A stretch of DNA of 64,000 nucleotides from Fistularia commersonii (lineage: Eukaryota; Chordata; Actinopteri; Syngnathiformes; Fistulariidae): the NCBI GenBank assembly GCA_037954325.1, contig JBBMNZ010000015.1, forward strand, positions 13,457,501 through 13,521,500. The letters run 5' to 3'. This document shows positions 11,449 through 23,320 of this stretch, piece by piece. The translations under genes and the position numbers were made by a program. Positions within the stretch are counted from its first letter, which is position 1, and each line of letters opens with the position of its first letter. The notes beneath the pieces are model-generated. The model made no database searches. It saw only the letters and a list, made by a program, of their open reading frames with translations, and was not told the DNA's origin.

Positions 11449-12545
11449 CAGTGGCCCCTTAAGATGCAAATATAATAGTTCCAAAAGTGGGTTCTTATGT
11501 TGATTTTTTCACATCTAAAATTAGTCACCCCCCCCCCCCCAAATAAGAAAATGTATTTGTTTCAACCCCTCCAAAACTCACAAAGCCTTTATAACAGGGG
11601 TCAGCCATATAAGCCAAATATTTCTAAATATATTTCATTAAGAGCCATATAGTATTTTTAACATTTAATGAATTAAATAAGTCTTTCTTTTAATGCAACC
11701 GCTGGTGCTGCATGGATTTGTTCGAAGTGTCGCTTTATATTTGACCATTTCATCGATGCAATTTTATCATTGCATATTATACCGCAGATCCAAATGTAAA
11801 TTCCTGTGTCCACGCAGCCTGGAACACACGGAAATAGTCTTTTTTTTCTTAGAAGTGGATAAACTAGCGGATAAACTAGTTGGCTACCTGATAAAATTCA
11901 TTTCTTCACCTTTACATCGACCCGGACTTGCTGGGAAGCCATTGGTTCCCGACCCGACCGACGGGTGACCCGTGAAATTTATCCTGAAAACTAATTTCTG
12001 TTTACTTTAAAATAACACAATATTATGAAGAAATAAGTATTTTTAAATCAGTTCCAAACTGATTTTTTTTTTTCCAACTCCAAATTGTCAGGGAGCCACA
12101 TGCCGTCACCGGAGGAGCCATAGGTTACCGACCGCTGCTTTTTAGGTTTATTTTGGTTTAGTGTGGTACAAATCGCGGATGCATTGCAATTCTACCCATG
12201 TGCGATATCAGTTAAGTTTCTTGCTTGCCTTCTTTCTAGGTTCACCACTTGCTTTTTTAGGGCCCAAGACAATTTGAAAAAAATTACACAAATTAGCACA
12301 AAGAGTTAAAATTACGCCACGTAGGACATACAAACGCGACACAAGAAATGCATTTTGTAAGAACTACCCGCAAATTCAAAAGTTGCGGTGGCGTCTCGAA
12401 GCGTAACGTGCAAATTTTGATGTTTTATTTTCCCGCTCTTGTATTCATATTATGATTTTTTGCTTTTTTGAAGATTTGCTCGAATCGCGCTTCGTATCTC
12501 AAAAAAATTTGTATAAAAAGTGATTGATATTTTAAGGGGCCAGCG
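11449..12545. mobile_element. Foldback TIR element (MITE), split by a hAT insertion
   Basis: The left end CAGTGGCCCCTTAAGAT is flanked on its left by TA (11447-11448). The right end at 12530-12545 is its degenerate inverted complement (ATATTTTAAGGGGCCAGCG). Sub-terminal arms also mirror each other loosely, with TCACATCTAAAATTA on the left and a GTATCTCAAAAAAATTTG block on the right. The family, whose consensus start is a GTGGCCCCTTGAGATACGAG-like string as I remember it, is a common fish MITE inserting at TA. Removing the nested hAT element (11595-12137) leaves about 554 bp. No protein is encoded. Right flank TG instead of TA suggests mutation since insertion. Confidence 0.6.
11595..12137. 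mobile_element. Non-autonomous hAT element nested in a MITE
   Basis: The left end is CAGGGGTCAGCC and the right end is GGTTACCGACCGCTG, whose reverse complement starts CAGCGGTCGG, the usual hAT inverted-repeat form in fish. Flanking 8-mers CTTTATAA (11587-11594) and CTTTTTAG (12138-12145) agree at six of eight positions, fitting a decayed 8-bp hAT target duplication. GAGCCATA motifs lie just inside both ends. The 543-bp interior encodes no transposase. It interrupts the TIR element at 11449-12545 and is therefore the younger of the two. Confidence 0.65.
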
Positions 12546-12639
12546 TGCATGCCGGCATTAATGAGGCAGTCGTGTCCGTGATGGATTAGAAACCGGCGAT
12601 GCCGAGGAAAAGACCGCGGGCGGAGATAGAGGCGGCAGA

Positions 12640-12930
12640 GATGAAGATGTCGAGGTTCTCTTTCGGAGCGAGGACGATGGATGGAATCGGGAATCAGAGG
12701 GATGGTGCATGTTAGATGGTCTGGAGATAAATGTCATACTGAGATGCTTCGGACAGACACGGAGGAGGGAGAGCGAAGATCTGGATGGTTGGAACTGCCA
12801 GGCAGGAGGTCTGGAGGAAGACCAGAGAGGAGATTTGTGGATGAAGTGAAAGAGGACGAGTCAGCCAGTGAGAGAAAAGGATGCAGAGGAGAGCGTCAGA
12901 TGGAGGCAGATGATTGGCTGAAGTTGTAAT
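12640..12930 (+). pseudogene. RTE-type LINE ORF2 C-terminal remnant
   Basis: The nucleotide order GTTAGATGGTCTGGAGATAA, then ACGGAGGAGGGAGAGCGAAG, then GAACTGCCAGGCAGGAGGTC, corresponds to the C-terminal part of fish RTE-clade ORF2, where the protein reads RWxGHVxRR then a PGRRxxGRPxRRFxD motif. In the open stretch 12681-12929 the PGRRSGGRP-ERRFVDEVKED segment is preserved near residues 40-59. The upstream reverse transcriptase and endonuclease are absent. Related fragments lie at 19805-20600, 23321-23995 and, inverted, 30715-31376. Non-functional 5'-truncated copy. Confidence 0.6.
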
Positions 12931-14740
12931 TTGAGAAGTGTATGCACGGGAGGGAGTCCAGACACGGGAATCGTATGGCCTCATGCTAATTCGGTGGTTT
13001 GATTATTATTTCTTCGGTACAGATCGGGTTGAAGAACGGGAAATCTAGTTGATAATGACACGACGTGGATGGTGTCGACAGTCAGCGCGAAAAGCACGTA
13101 AGCGTGGATTACTCCCACATTTACATAAGCAAGTCATGTATTCAGCAATCAATTTTCATGTCGTGATTGAACTATTTCGGTTTGTGCCAAATATAGGCAG
13201 ATTATGTAAAAACGCAAGAAAAGCACACAGGGTGCCAATCCTTGTGCGACCGATTCTCCTGCATCCGTTCAACTAGTTCTGATTTTTACCAGTCGGAGGG
13301 AAGATCAGTATCAGCGTCAATGCGAACTTGTTATTGTTGACTCAGTGCCGTTCATAGAACACCTGCAACCGTCACGCTGAAGAGGAACCGCGCACGTGTT
13401 TGACGTACAGTTTACCACTCGGAGAGGAGCTTTGCATAATATCGCAAACAGTTGGCGCCGGAGGAGTCGTTTCACCTGCGCGTTAAACCTCCCGCCGCGG
13501 GCCGTTATTTCCCTCATCCGTCAGAAAAAGCGGTCTCACGGGCATCGAAGTGAAACTGGAAAAAAAACATTTGAATGTGGAAGTTGTTTCCAGTCTGTCC
13601 TTGTTTCCTTCACAAACTCAACTTTAGAACAATGTTCTATTACATTATCTTCAATTTCATTTATTTTTTCCTGAACGGATGGAAGTTCATTGTTGGAGCC
13701 CATATAATGAGGGCCTGTAGCATAAAGTTAATTTGTTTTCTAAGCACAAAAAGACAAATTTGTAGAAAAAAAAATAGAAAAAAATGAAATAATTACAAAA
13801 AAAATTAAGTTAGATCTTCAAAAAAAAAGGTATAAACAAAATGACAGAACATCCCAATAAATAAATCAGAGTTTGTATACCTCAAGGCCAGATTGGTTTT
13901 GGTGGCTCGGATTCTTTCCCCCCAAATTAATTAACTTGTTAATTTATTTTTTTGACACTCGTGACGGGCCGCTGTTGTTCAACCTAAATAACCCGACCCA
14001 TGAGGCTGTTTTTTGTTTTTCTTTCCCCAAAAAGGGAGTGCATTTCAACTGGAGGCCCGGGAACATGTATTCCATGATACACGGTGTTATCATGTTAATC
14101 CTGTTGATGGCGGGGGGGGGGGGGCGAATTCAAGCGGACGCTGCAGACTTTCCTTTGTGCTTTGAAAATCATCAGATTCTGGCCGGGCCCAACTTTTCCC
14201 TTGGATGACAAGCCCGCGGCCCAGAGCCAGGGGTGCATAAACTTGCCGCTGTTCGCGAGAGAAAGTGCAAAGATTGGTTCGCGAACATGCTTTCGGGTTT
14301 AGACCAATCTCGGCCGGCCACAGCTGTCCAAGAAGCCGCTTAATACCAAAGACAAGTGTGAGGTCTGAATACCAACAGGCTGTTTTGGTGGTAAATCCTC
14401 TTTGCATGGACTTATCTCAGCTCAGGACCGCTGCCTCGCTGAAATCATGCCGCGCTGTCGTTTCAAAGCGACAGAGGATTTGGGACGATGTTCCTGGAAG
14501 TACCGCGTCCACCTCAAATCTTCGGGATCCGAGTGTCAGCGAGGTTAGGGGTGGGTTGCGCATTAAACCGGCGGCTAGACTTAAAAAAAATGATTTAAAG
14601 GAGATAATGTTTTCTATTTTCTTAATCTCCCCGGCATCAATCTGTATCGCACTGTCCCACTCAATCCTGTTTGCACCCTGCAACCTCGTCTGCCAAGCTG
14701 TGCTGTCTGGCTCGCTGATCACAACCCACTTGCATGAGAA

Positions 14741-14771
<31 letters not shown>

Positions 14772-15832
14772 TCTGAAGTATCTGTGAAATATGCAACGCC
14801 TAATTAGCATAATAATTTCATCAGCTCTCCACTGCGCGGATCAGAAAGCGTAATCTTATCCTGTCACGGCAATCGCACTCGCGGTAAATTTCTGATCAAT
14901 TCTAATTAACAGACTGCGGATTTTTTTTTTTTCCCCTAGACTGTTTGCAGTCAGAGCTGTGATTTATGACCGGCCTTGGCTGGTTTTTTGCTTTTTTTTT
15001 TTATTTGCTTTTTTTTTTTTTTGCTTTCTGCCCAAGTCGTTATTAGGTGTGAAATTCATGATGGAATACCTCAGAGGACGGCGCTCATGAAGCAGGTGAT
15101 GGGAAAAGAAAAAAAAAAAAAAAAAAAAAGCCGGTAAGATAGTGGAATAAACAAACCAAAAAAAAAAAAAAAACAATATTCGAACCAACTCTATTTGATA
15201 TTGTTTTATAATATCACAACACCTGTCGTTAGTCATTGAGTCAGCAATATATTAAAGATTTATACGCAGCGGGAGAAGAAACGCAACACTGAAACATTTA
15301 TATGGCATTTTGATTTGAGATGGAGTGAGACGAGACAGAAAATATAGATTCACTGTGCGCGAAGACGTTTGAGGATTTAAAACAAAACAGCAGAATTCAG
15401 GATGTTTATTCGAAATACAACTCATGTCTGATAAAACAGAATGCACCTTTCAGCGTTCCAAAATGGGGAAATTTCAGTTTCACACAGCAGAATGTGGACT
15501 TGCAGTTGACGTAGTTAAGTTATAAGTATTGAGTTAAATAAACAGCAGCGTCCCAAGTATTGGAACTTATAGAAAATTTTGTATATTTTATAAATAAAAA
15601 AATATACATTTTTTTATTTTATTTTTTATATTTTTAATATGCATGTTTGCAGGCAGAGAAGTTTGAGAAGAACAATATAACGGTTGTATTACGGGGAATC
15701 TATGTCGTCCTCTGAGCGACCGATGCCGGGTTTTATTTTATTTTGAACATTTATCAAAGGCCGACGCCTCCAGTGTTCATTTGTCAGCTCTAAAACTGTT
15801 ATTAAAGTCTTGCGATATCGAAAAAGTGAAAG
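12931..15832. other. Unique non-coding DNA with homopolymer tracts
   Basis: Includes a G tract near 14111-14124, a 27-base A tract at 14742-14768, mixed T tracts at 14920-15030, and A tracts at about 15108-15129 and 15158-15173. The block 14600-14740 plus 14770-14900 is unique with a TAATTAGC homeodomain core at 14801-14808. The 180-residue frame 14265-14807 ends in a lysine string made by the A tract and shows no domain. No exon was recognised. Confidence 0.4.
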
Positions 15833-16028
15833 GTGGGCCACGTGGCTCAAGTGGTAAGAGCGGTTGTCTCGGAACCGAACAATCGTGGTTCGATTTCTGA
15901 CCTGTTTAGACCTGGCGTCCAAACCAACTCCAGATCCGGTCTCACATCCCCGTTCTGCTTGCAACGGGAACCCGGGGTTATTTCCATTTGGAAAAGACAA
16001 AACCGTTTTCGAAAAAAAAAAAAAAAAA
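15833..16028 (+). repeat. tRNA-derived SINE with poly-A tail
   Basis: The head has an A box TGGCTCAAGTGG (15843-15854) and a B box GGTTCGATTTC (15887-15897). The spacing and flanking GTAAGAGCGG stem are of tRNA type, so this would be an internal RNA polymerase III promoter. A tRNA-unrelated body of about 110 bp follows, ending in a 17-base A tract (16012-16028). It is not a tRNA gene: the 3' acceptor strand is not complementary and the sequence continues into the body. No clear target-site duplication was found. This family is distinct in body and tail from the GAATG-tailed SINE elsewhere in the window. Confidence 0.75.
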
Positions 16029-16229
16029 CAAGGATTGGGTTATTTACCCACGGCTGTTTATATTTATTACCGGATGACTGAAGACAGAGGGTGTATGAGA
16101 GAGAAGGGGGTGACTGCCTGCTTTTTAGAAAGATTTGATTTCAGCAAGAGGGAAGGGTGCACAAGTCCCTTAATGTTTGTTTAAAAAAGTGCAAAAAAAT
16201 TAATAAAAAATAAAACTGAATACATAAAA
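16029..16229. other. Short unique spacer
   Basis: Unique DNA between the SINE and the microsatellite, becoming A-rich at 16180-16225. Nothing else seen. Confidence 0.4.
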
Positions 16230-16281
16230 AAAAAGACACACACACACACACCTGCATTTATATACATATGTGTGTGTGTTT

Positions 16282-16334
<53 letters not shown>

Positions 16335-16620
16335 AATGTATATATATATGCATGAATGCATATATAGACATCTATATATATATATATATATGCATATTTA
16401 TATATGCATACGTGTATATATATATGCATATACATATAGACGTGTATATATATGCATATACACACACACATATATATATGTAAATATATATGTACACGTT
16501 TGTGTATATATATATATATATGTGCAACAAATATATATGCAACATATATATTTGAATGTGTGCAAACACACACACACACATCGATCTAGATATATAGATC
16601 GATTGATATGGATATATATG
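16230..16620. repeat. Compound TA/CA microsatellite region
   Basis: Starts with (AC)n at about 16237-16252, then GT, a (TA)n run at about 16287-16326, and interspersed TATA, CACA and ATGCATA strings to 16620. The long frames on both strands here (194 residues from 16270, 97 and 103 residues on the minus strand) are Tyr/Ile/His/Cys artefacts of the repeat, not genes. Confidence 0.85.
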
Positions 16621-18019
16621 AAGAATGGCAGAGCTGTGAGATGGATTGCATTTGTCCTGATGAAAATTAGAAGTGGGGAACAACCACTGCCACCACGATT
16701 AAAAGTGTCTATTTCAAATATTTGTAGGAATTCAGAGGTATTTTTTTTTAGAGCTCCTCAAATGGCCCCGGGATACAGTTGTGTTTGTTCACGTACAAGA
16801 ACGTCTCAGAGAAAACCTCAGAATGCGAACGAGAGCTCTGGATACGTTTTGTAGATTGACCTGAATTCAGAGGCGACGGCTCGCGACCGGCCTCACTCCG
16901 TCCGAATCTCAAGTCCAGGAAAGAAGGTCCCAGATAAGGAAAATGACTCCCCGCTTCTCCGTCTTGTTCCTGAAGTGCCTCGGATAATTCTAACTGATGG
17001 CGAAAAAAAAAAATACAAGTGGAGACACAGCTTTGGGTTTGGGCTGATAACCAGGAACTGATCTGATATTGCCGCCAAACCCGCGGCCTCATTAAATCCT
17101 ATGAACCTATATTCAATTTATAGATAAGCACAAAGCCGAATATTTCAAAAGTCCGAGGACTGACGGCGAATACAAGGCCAGAGGAAGAGGGAAAACCCAA
17201 CAAAGTTACTTAATATGTTATCACCATGTATTAAGCCAGAGGACAATGAGTATGTGTGTGTGTGTGTAAACCCACATGTTGACCAGAAATGCTCCAGTAT
17301 TCACGAAGGATCTCGACGGATGTGTTTCTTATTATTGTGCTCCCGATCAGTTTGCGACAAAATGATCCGTCGGAAGGAAAAAGCTCGCTTTTGTGACACG
17401 TCTGGCGGCACGGGAAGGGGGGGGGGGGCGGCGTTCTGGCCGACCGCCATCGGAGCCCACTGCAACAATGAATAACCCAGCAGACAAATCACGTGGGAGG
17501 AGAGCAGGGACGGCGTCGCGGGAAGAGCCTTTGTCTCATCGCTTGTATGTGTTCATCTGCTTCGGAGGCGCCCGTGGAGCTCAGAATACAATAAAGAAAG
17601 GCCCAAAAGCCTTGTGCTATCACACCGCCATTTATGTGTCAACACTCGAAAACTACAATTTGAATCCCGAGAATTAACAAGTCACATTTCAAACACCCTT
17701 GGGCTATTTGACAACTGAGCCCAGATCTGACAACACCGTCGTATCGTACCGTGTTTCTCCGATCGCTGAACTGAAGCCCGTCTCGCAGCTGGTGGGGAAA
17801 ATATGAACGGCGTGATAAATACATGATCCGGCCGGGTGAGCGGTTGAAACGGGCAATGATCCAGGGCCGCCGCCGTAAACTCTTAAGTGTCGGACGGCGA
17901 GCGGAAAAAGCTGGTGAGCTTATTTCTGAGCTTGGGATCGGACGCCGAAGAGGTTCACCACTGCTCCCCCTTCTGTGCCAAATCCACGAAAACTGAAACG
18001 TGATGCATTGAATAACTGA
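16621..18019. other. Unique non-coding DNA
   Basis: Balanced to GC-moderate unique sequence. There is a GT run at 17255-17268 and a G tract near 17417-17428. No splice-bounded exon or repeat family was recognised. The 151-residue minus frame 17639-18094 starts inside A-rich DNA and has no domain. Confidence 0.4.
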
Positions 18020-18430
18020 GTTTGATAATATCAAATAAAAAAATAAAAAAACTTTGTGGAAAAACCAATAGAAAAGCAAAAGAGAAAAAAACAAATTAAA
18101 TGAAAAAAAGATAACACATTCTTCAAAAAAAAAAAAAAAAAAAATTGAGAATAATAATGAACATGAATATTTAAAGAATAAAAGAACAGAAAAAAATCAA
18201 ATTGAATAAACAAAAATTAGATCAACGAAAATGGAAATTCCTAAATAAAAATGAGCCATAATAAACATTCAGAAAATACGCAAAAAGAAATAAATCTAGA
18301 AGGGAAAGAGAAATACACAAAAATAAACTTAGAAATCAAAAAATAATAATGGGCATATATAAAATTAAATAAATGGTTTTGAATATAAATAAAAATAAGA
18401 AAAAATATGAAAACGAAACTTGTAAATATA
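18020..18430. repeat. A-rich low-complexity DNA
   Basis: About 400 bases of AAATAA, GAAAAA and similar strings on the plus strand, including an A tract near 18126-18144. No tandem period is regular enough to name. It may be an eroded tract of retroelement tails, but no element body is recognisable. Confidence 0.6.
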
Positions 18431-18961
18431 ATCCTGTCATCTTCAAACTTTCAACAGTACCAGTACCAACAAACATCTATTCTGTTCATGTTAATACATT
18501 TACTACCCAATAAATGTGTATTGGTGCTCAACGAATAACTTCTATCTTGCTATTCTTTCGGCCGCTGTCTCCATATGATGACTTTTAGCCGATTAAATTG
18601 CTCGACCGTCATCCCGGCCCTGCCTTTGTGTGTAGACACGACGCCGCAAACTTTAGCTAATCGCACTGGCAATTCTCCATCCTGCAGCGGCAGCCAGTCT
18701 CCGGATTCTCGGAGGTTTTAACCGAAAAGTGCTGCGTTGTTGGATTTCTTCTTTTATTTGACTCGGTTTTTTAAAACGAGAGATAGCAACCTGGATATTC
18801 ACCGGGTCTCAGCTCCCGCCCGAACAAATTTGGTCACGACTTCGACGCTTCCAATGTGGAAACACTAACCAAAGGCTCCCTAATATGTGAAATGCAGATC
18901 GTCTCCGTAAATTTTGTGCAGAATTACGTTAACGGGCACGGGCAGTACCATCAAATAGCAT

Positions 18962-18995
<34 letters not shown>

Positions 18996-19804
18996 GAGCA
19001 GTAATCATGTGCAACCAGCAAAAGGAATTGGAGGTGAATTCTGCACTATCCTCTATTGGACGCATTGCTTAAGCATTGACGTTCCTATTTTAGAAATATG
19101 CATTTAAGCCCGAAGTCCGATCCCAATCTTCCGATGCACAGCTACCTCGTGCTCCATTTCTGATCCGAAGCCAGCGACATTTTTATAGTTTCAACATTAC
19201 CAAGTGTAGCACATTGTTTTGCACCAGCCCCATCTATTCACATCTGCGTATTGTAGACTTTTGATTGCATTTTGATTTCAATCTCAACAAAAGTTGCTCC
19301 GACGTGAAGTGCATTCTGTTAAAGAAACAGAATAAATGGGTATTGTCTTGTAACGGCGGTTGTTTTTTTCCGAAGGGCTCTGATGTCCTTGCCAGTTTTC
19401 TGTAATGTACTTTTCTGCAGCTGAGCAAAAAAAAAAAAACAAAAAAAAAAAAAAACAAAAAACAAAAATCAACATACTGCTTTGACTCAGTGTATGACAA
19501 TGTTCCCACAGAAGAAGATCCATGGTCATTATTTTGAGGTCTCATTGTCTCTGCAGCTGCTGAGACACAAAAATACATAAGAATGCACGGACTGGAGTTA
19601 ATAAGACATGATTTATAGAGGGAGCATCTCTCCACCTACACACTTTTAACTCTTGCACAGATGCTCCCACATAGAAAGTGCGACCACAGGCCAGCATCTG
19701 CGCACCACAACACTTGTATGCTTGTATTTCGAGTACCTGTGGGGGTTTGCAGAAGAGCCCTGTTCTTGCGGTTTAAGTAACAATCCAAAGATGTCGAATT
19801 GTGT
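18431..19804. other. Unique non-coding DNA
   Basis: Unique sequence apart from the G tract at 18962-18993 and an A-rich C-interrupted run at about 19427-19467. Minus-strand frames at 19234-19635 and 19636-19905 lack domains. Confidence 0.4.
18962..18993 (+). repeat. 32-base uninterrupted G tract
   Basis: Thirty-two consecutive G residues preceded by CAT and followed by TTGAGCAG. Such a tract can form G-quadruplex structure on the plus strand. It gives spurious poly-glycine and poly-proline frames. Length may be inexact because homopolymers are error-prone in sequencing. Confidence 0.9.
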
Positions 19805-20600
19805 ATAAAAGAAGTGAAGAAAGGGGTGGGGGAAAGTGTCGGGGTGAACTTGATGGAGGTGAAACCGACCGTGTTGGAGACTATGGTGATGAGGGACAGG
19901 CACAAGGTAAAAAAAGAGATGAAGAGACTGGAGTTCTGATTGGAGGATGGATTAGGAGGAGGAACGAGTCCATCGGAGGGACAGACGTTCTGGAGATAAA
20001 GTCAGACTTAGATGGTTTGGAGGTGTACAGAGGAGGGAGAGTGAAGATCTGGGTCAAAGGATGCTGAGATTGGAAGTGCCACGCAGGAGTTCTAGAGGAA
20101 GAAGCTGCCATAGAACATAGGTGTCAAACTCTGGCCCGCGGGCCAAATTTGGCCCGCATTGTAATCATATTTGGCCCACAAAGCCATACCAAATGAGAGC
20201 TGGCCCGCTGGTTTAGTCTACAGTGCATGTACTGCTTATTCTACAAATCCCAGAACACCCTCTCCTCTGTTGACAATATTCATAGCGACCTTATGTTAAT
20301 ACTGGCCCCCTGCTACTTAGGCAGAAAACAGGATTTTGCATGTGTGCAATATTAAGTTACATATTGTATAATATTAAGCTATACTTGTTCCATATTTAGT
20401 TTTTTAAGCAAAACTTGTTTGGGTTCATTGTTATATCTGGAGTAAGATTTTTTTCAATAAATATCAATTTTGGCCCACAAATTTGTCCCAGTTTTGAATC
20501 TTGGCCCACTGTGTATTTGAGTTTGACACCCCTGCCATAGATGATGGCTGTGGAGACCTTGATGGGAGCAGCTTTACCAAAGGAAAAGATATTGAACCAA
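19805..20600 (+). mobile_element. 5'-truncated RTE-type LINE, interrupted by a hAT element
   Basis: The left part resembles RTE ORF2 downstream of the RT: AAGTGAAGAAAGGGGTGGGG, GGATTAGGAGGAGGAACGAG, GGAGATAAAGTCAGACTTAG, then the AGATGGTTTGGAGGTGTACA segment coding the RWFGxVxR region and GAAGTGCCACGCAGGAG. The right part resumes after the hAT insertion with GATGGCTGTGGAGACC and GGGAGCAGC, the usual 3'-terminal GCTGTGGCGACCCC/GGGAGCAGC motif of this family. Small deletions and stops abound, so it is dead. Frames 19801-20067 and the minus-strand frames are residual. Confidence 0.6.
20116..20534. mobile_element. Non-autonomous hAT element nested in the LINE
   Basis: Left end CATAGGTGTCAAACTC and right end GAGTTTGACACCCCTG are inverted repeats of the hAT-Charlie-like form. 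Flanking 8-mers CCATAGAA (20108-20115) and CCATAGAT (20535-20542) match at seven of eight positions, a decayed 8-bp target duplication. TGGCCCGC/TTGGCCC motifs recur inside both ends. The 419-bp body is AT-rich and encodes no transposase. It splits the RTE fragment at 19805-20600, so it inserted later. Confidence 0.75.
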
Positions 20601-23320
20601 AGAAGCACAGCAAAACTCATAAAGCCACATAGGTGTGGAGATGTCGACCCATGTTTTCCGTGTTTATTTAATCCGTGAGGATTCCTCAGTTGCTGCGTGT
20701 GACATACCGTGCAGACTTTTCCTAAATCTCGCTTCACAGGCTATCAAAGAACGTCGATATTTTCTTCATTATCGCGAGAAAATCACTAGGTCGCCAAAAC
20801 TTTGGATTTCGTTCGTCCTGTCTATTCCAAGCGCATCCATTGTGATCTTCCCTCCAATAATCACGGGCTCTTTTGTCCGGCAGCACTACCGAGGCATTCG
20901 GCTGTTAATAGCCGAGGCAGAATTAATATTTAATGCGTCATTGCAGCATAGCTCCATGCACGGATACGAGTCACCTGGAGGTTCATTCATTACTATGGGA
21001 ACCAGTTTGATCTGTGATCTGTTTGCAAAACTCCTCTTCTTAATAGATTTCTTCAGCGCACACATATCTTACCTATTGAGTCGGAATAAACTTTCAATAA
21101 AACCAACTTTATAGATCTTGATTACGTTGTAATTGCATGCTATTTTGGGGAAAAAAATAAATAAATCAGCCTTTTGAGCTAATCAGCGCTGATTCATTTG
21201 ACCTGTTGATGAACGGGGTTGTTACTAACTGAAGACAAGATTAGATTTAGGTCCAGTGGCAAGAGGTCAATGAGTTGTTTTGGCTGGAGAGATTCAAAAC
21301 AGAAGCTGTACGGTGCACGGACAGACGGGCGAACAAGAACGCTGAAAAGGCAGCACCTCCTGAAAACAGTCTGGAATTTAACGGTGAAGAAAAAGTGCCC
21401 CCGGCTTGAAATCGGTCCTCGGTCTCTACATCAGACGTGGCAGCTGCACTATTCAGCAGGTAGAGGCGGCGAAGCTGGATGGAAGCGCCCGGCCACGTGG
21501 CAGCCACCCTTGTCTTTGTCAGAGAATCCAGCAGATGGTTGACCGGTAAAACGGAAAACAAAGACAAAAAAAAAAAAAAGGGCCGACTTCGCTGGGCTGG
21601 CTGAGGCGTTCGTCCTTGGCTGAGCAGATTTGTCCCCTTCATTTTAGTTTTTCTCTCTTATAAGATATGACTTTAGACATACTGAGGTTTACTGTTTACT
21701 GTCTGAGATGCCGCGGCTCTCAGACTCCCCGATATCACCCGAGTCTCCTTTCACATGTTTTCGATAAAAGCCTATTACAATATTATGACATGGCCTTGTT
21801 GCCAGCACGACATATTTATGTTATGCAGTTTTTATCAGTTTTGTTAGGAGTTATATATTTTATTCATTTTTCTGTTTAATAGCCGTCGGTGGATTGCCGC
21901 GCACTGACATGGCTGAACATCCAGGGGACGGACGTTGAGTCTCTATAGGTGTTGCTGCTGTAGGCAGTTGTTGTCCGCTGCTATTTTATTTCCATTTTAG
22001 CACAACAGTGTTTAGATCGCTTACATTTCTAAATTGCTTATATAGTTTATATCTTCATTTTGTGATATTATTGTAAAGCACTGTTTTTGACTTCTAATGT
22101 ATCTACCACCTCGACTGCACTGAAATTTCTCAACTGCAGGACCTCCTTAGGTTTGTGTTCTAAAATATATATGCCAATATCTTTGTCTGCCTGGTTAAAG
22201 ATTGAAACAGCAATGAAGTGAGTATTAAGAACCACAATGTGAATTTGTGTTTACAACCAAAAGTTATGTCATCAATTACCCTAACCTATATCCTATATGT
22301 AGGCCAAAGTGCCAGTGAGCAAAAAAAAAAAAAAAAAAGTTCCCATCACATTTCCTTCCGTTCTCTTGTCACAATCGAATGAAATGATAACTCGCGCCCA
22401 CCGCACCCTCCATCCATCCATCCATCCACTACCCTCAGTGCACGTGGGGTCAGAGCTGGACGCCACTGCCTGAAAATCTGTATTTGAAGAGCTGGAAGAG
22501 TGTGCGGGATTGATTCGAGGCTGGATCAGTGGCCTCAGGAGCTCCTGGGAGCTGAAGCACATAAGCCCCACCATCCGGCAAGAGGAGAAAAAAAAAAAAA
22601 AAAAGATCCTTTTTTTTCCCCCTGGAGTAAACGTACAATATAATCGTCCGAGTTTATTCAGTCATGAGTGAAAGTCCTGAATGGAAAATGACACCGAGGT
22701 AGGAGTGTGGAGCTATTCTACTAAAAAGCGAACTTTAAGAAAGATGAGTGAAAGCTTTTATTGTGCTCACGGTTTCAGTCTAAAGAGTAATTCTGAGAGC
22801 ATTTGAATGTTAATTAGTTCTGCATTATTTCACATTATATATATCATTAGTATGTTATTTCGCTCCATATACCCCCTTTAACAATGAAGTACATTCACAT
22901 GCTTTTTCTGACAGACAATGAAGTAGTGACATTTTACATGGTAAAAGAGTCAAGCGTATTGTTTCAATTACATGTGATTAGAGCGTGAACCATTTGTTTG
23001 AAATGAACCAACGTATAAAGTATAGTAAATGAAACTGGGGACTACAAAGGAATATCTCAAAATTGTGCGTTAAGTGCTCTCTTGAAAAGCATGTGCGAAA
23101 TGACTTTCTGCCACTGCGCACACACACACACACAGAAAAGACCCACCCACCTAATGCTACCCATGGTGACCTCCTGGCCAAATTGTCATGTCAAATCACA
23201 AACTTCATGGTCAGATGATGAACATCCCATCCAGTGGAGTGGGGAGCAGGTACGTCAGTCCCATACAATCAGCCCGGTGCCGCAGTTTCATTCAAAAATT
23301 TCCAGACAAGGGCTACAAAG
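20601..23320. other. Unique non-coding DNA
   Basis: No recognised repeat family. Contains A tracts at about 21568-21580, 22321-22338 and 22588-22605, a short (CATC)n near 22410-22430 and a CA run at 23109-23125. The 159-residue frame 20635-21114 has a mixed hydrophobic composition but no domain I can name and starts in LINE-flanking DNA; I treat it as chance. Regions 20700-21110 and 22650-22980 are unique and could be tested for conservation. Confidence 0.4.

Noticed and set aside
13205..13245. String AAGAAAAGCACACAGGGTGCC resembling the RTE RT motif region
   Set aside because: Only about 20 bases resemble the motif and the flanks do not continue as RTE, so chance similarity cannot be excluded.
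14265..14807. 180-residue frame
   Set aside because: No recognisable domain, ends in Lys residues from a 27-base A tract, no evidence of splice sites or conserved motif.
15843..15905. Possible tRNA gene
   Set aside because: A and B boxes are present, but the acceptor stem does not close and a SINE body with poly-A tail follows.
16270..16854. 194-residue frame and two long minus-strand frames
   Set aside because: Translation of TA/CA microsatellite DNA in both directions; Tyr/Ile/His/Cys strings only.
20635..21114. 159-residue frame
   Set aside because: Hydrophobic but without a known motif; starts beside a LINE remnant. Could be tested by RNA-seq, but not supportable from sequence.
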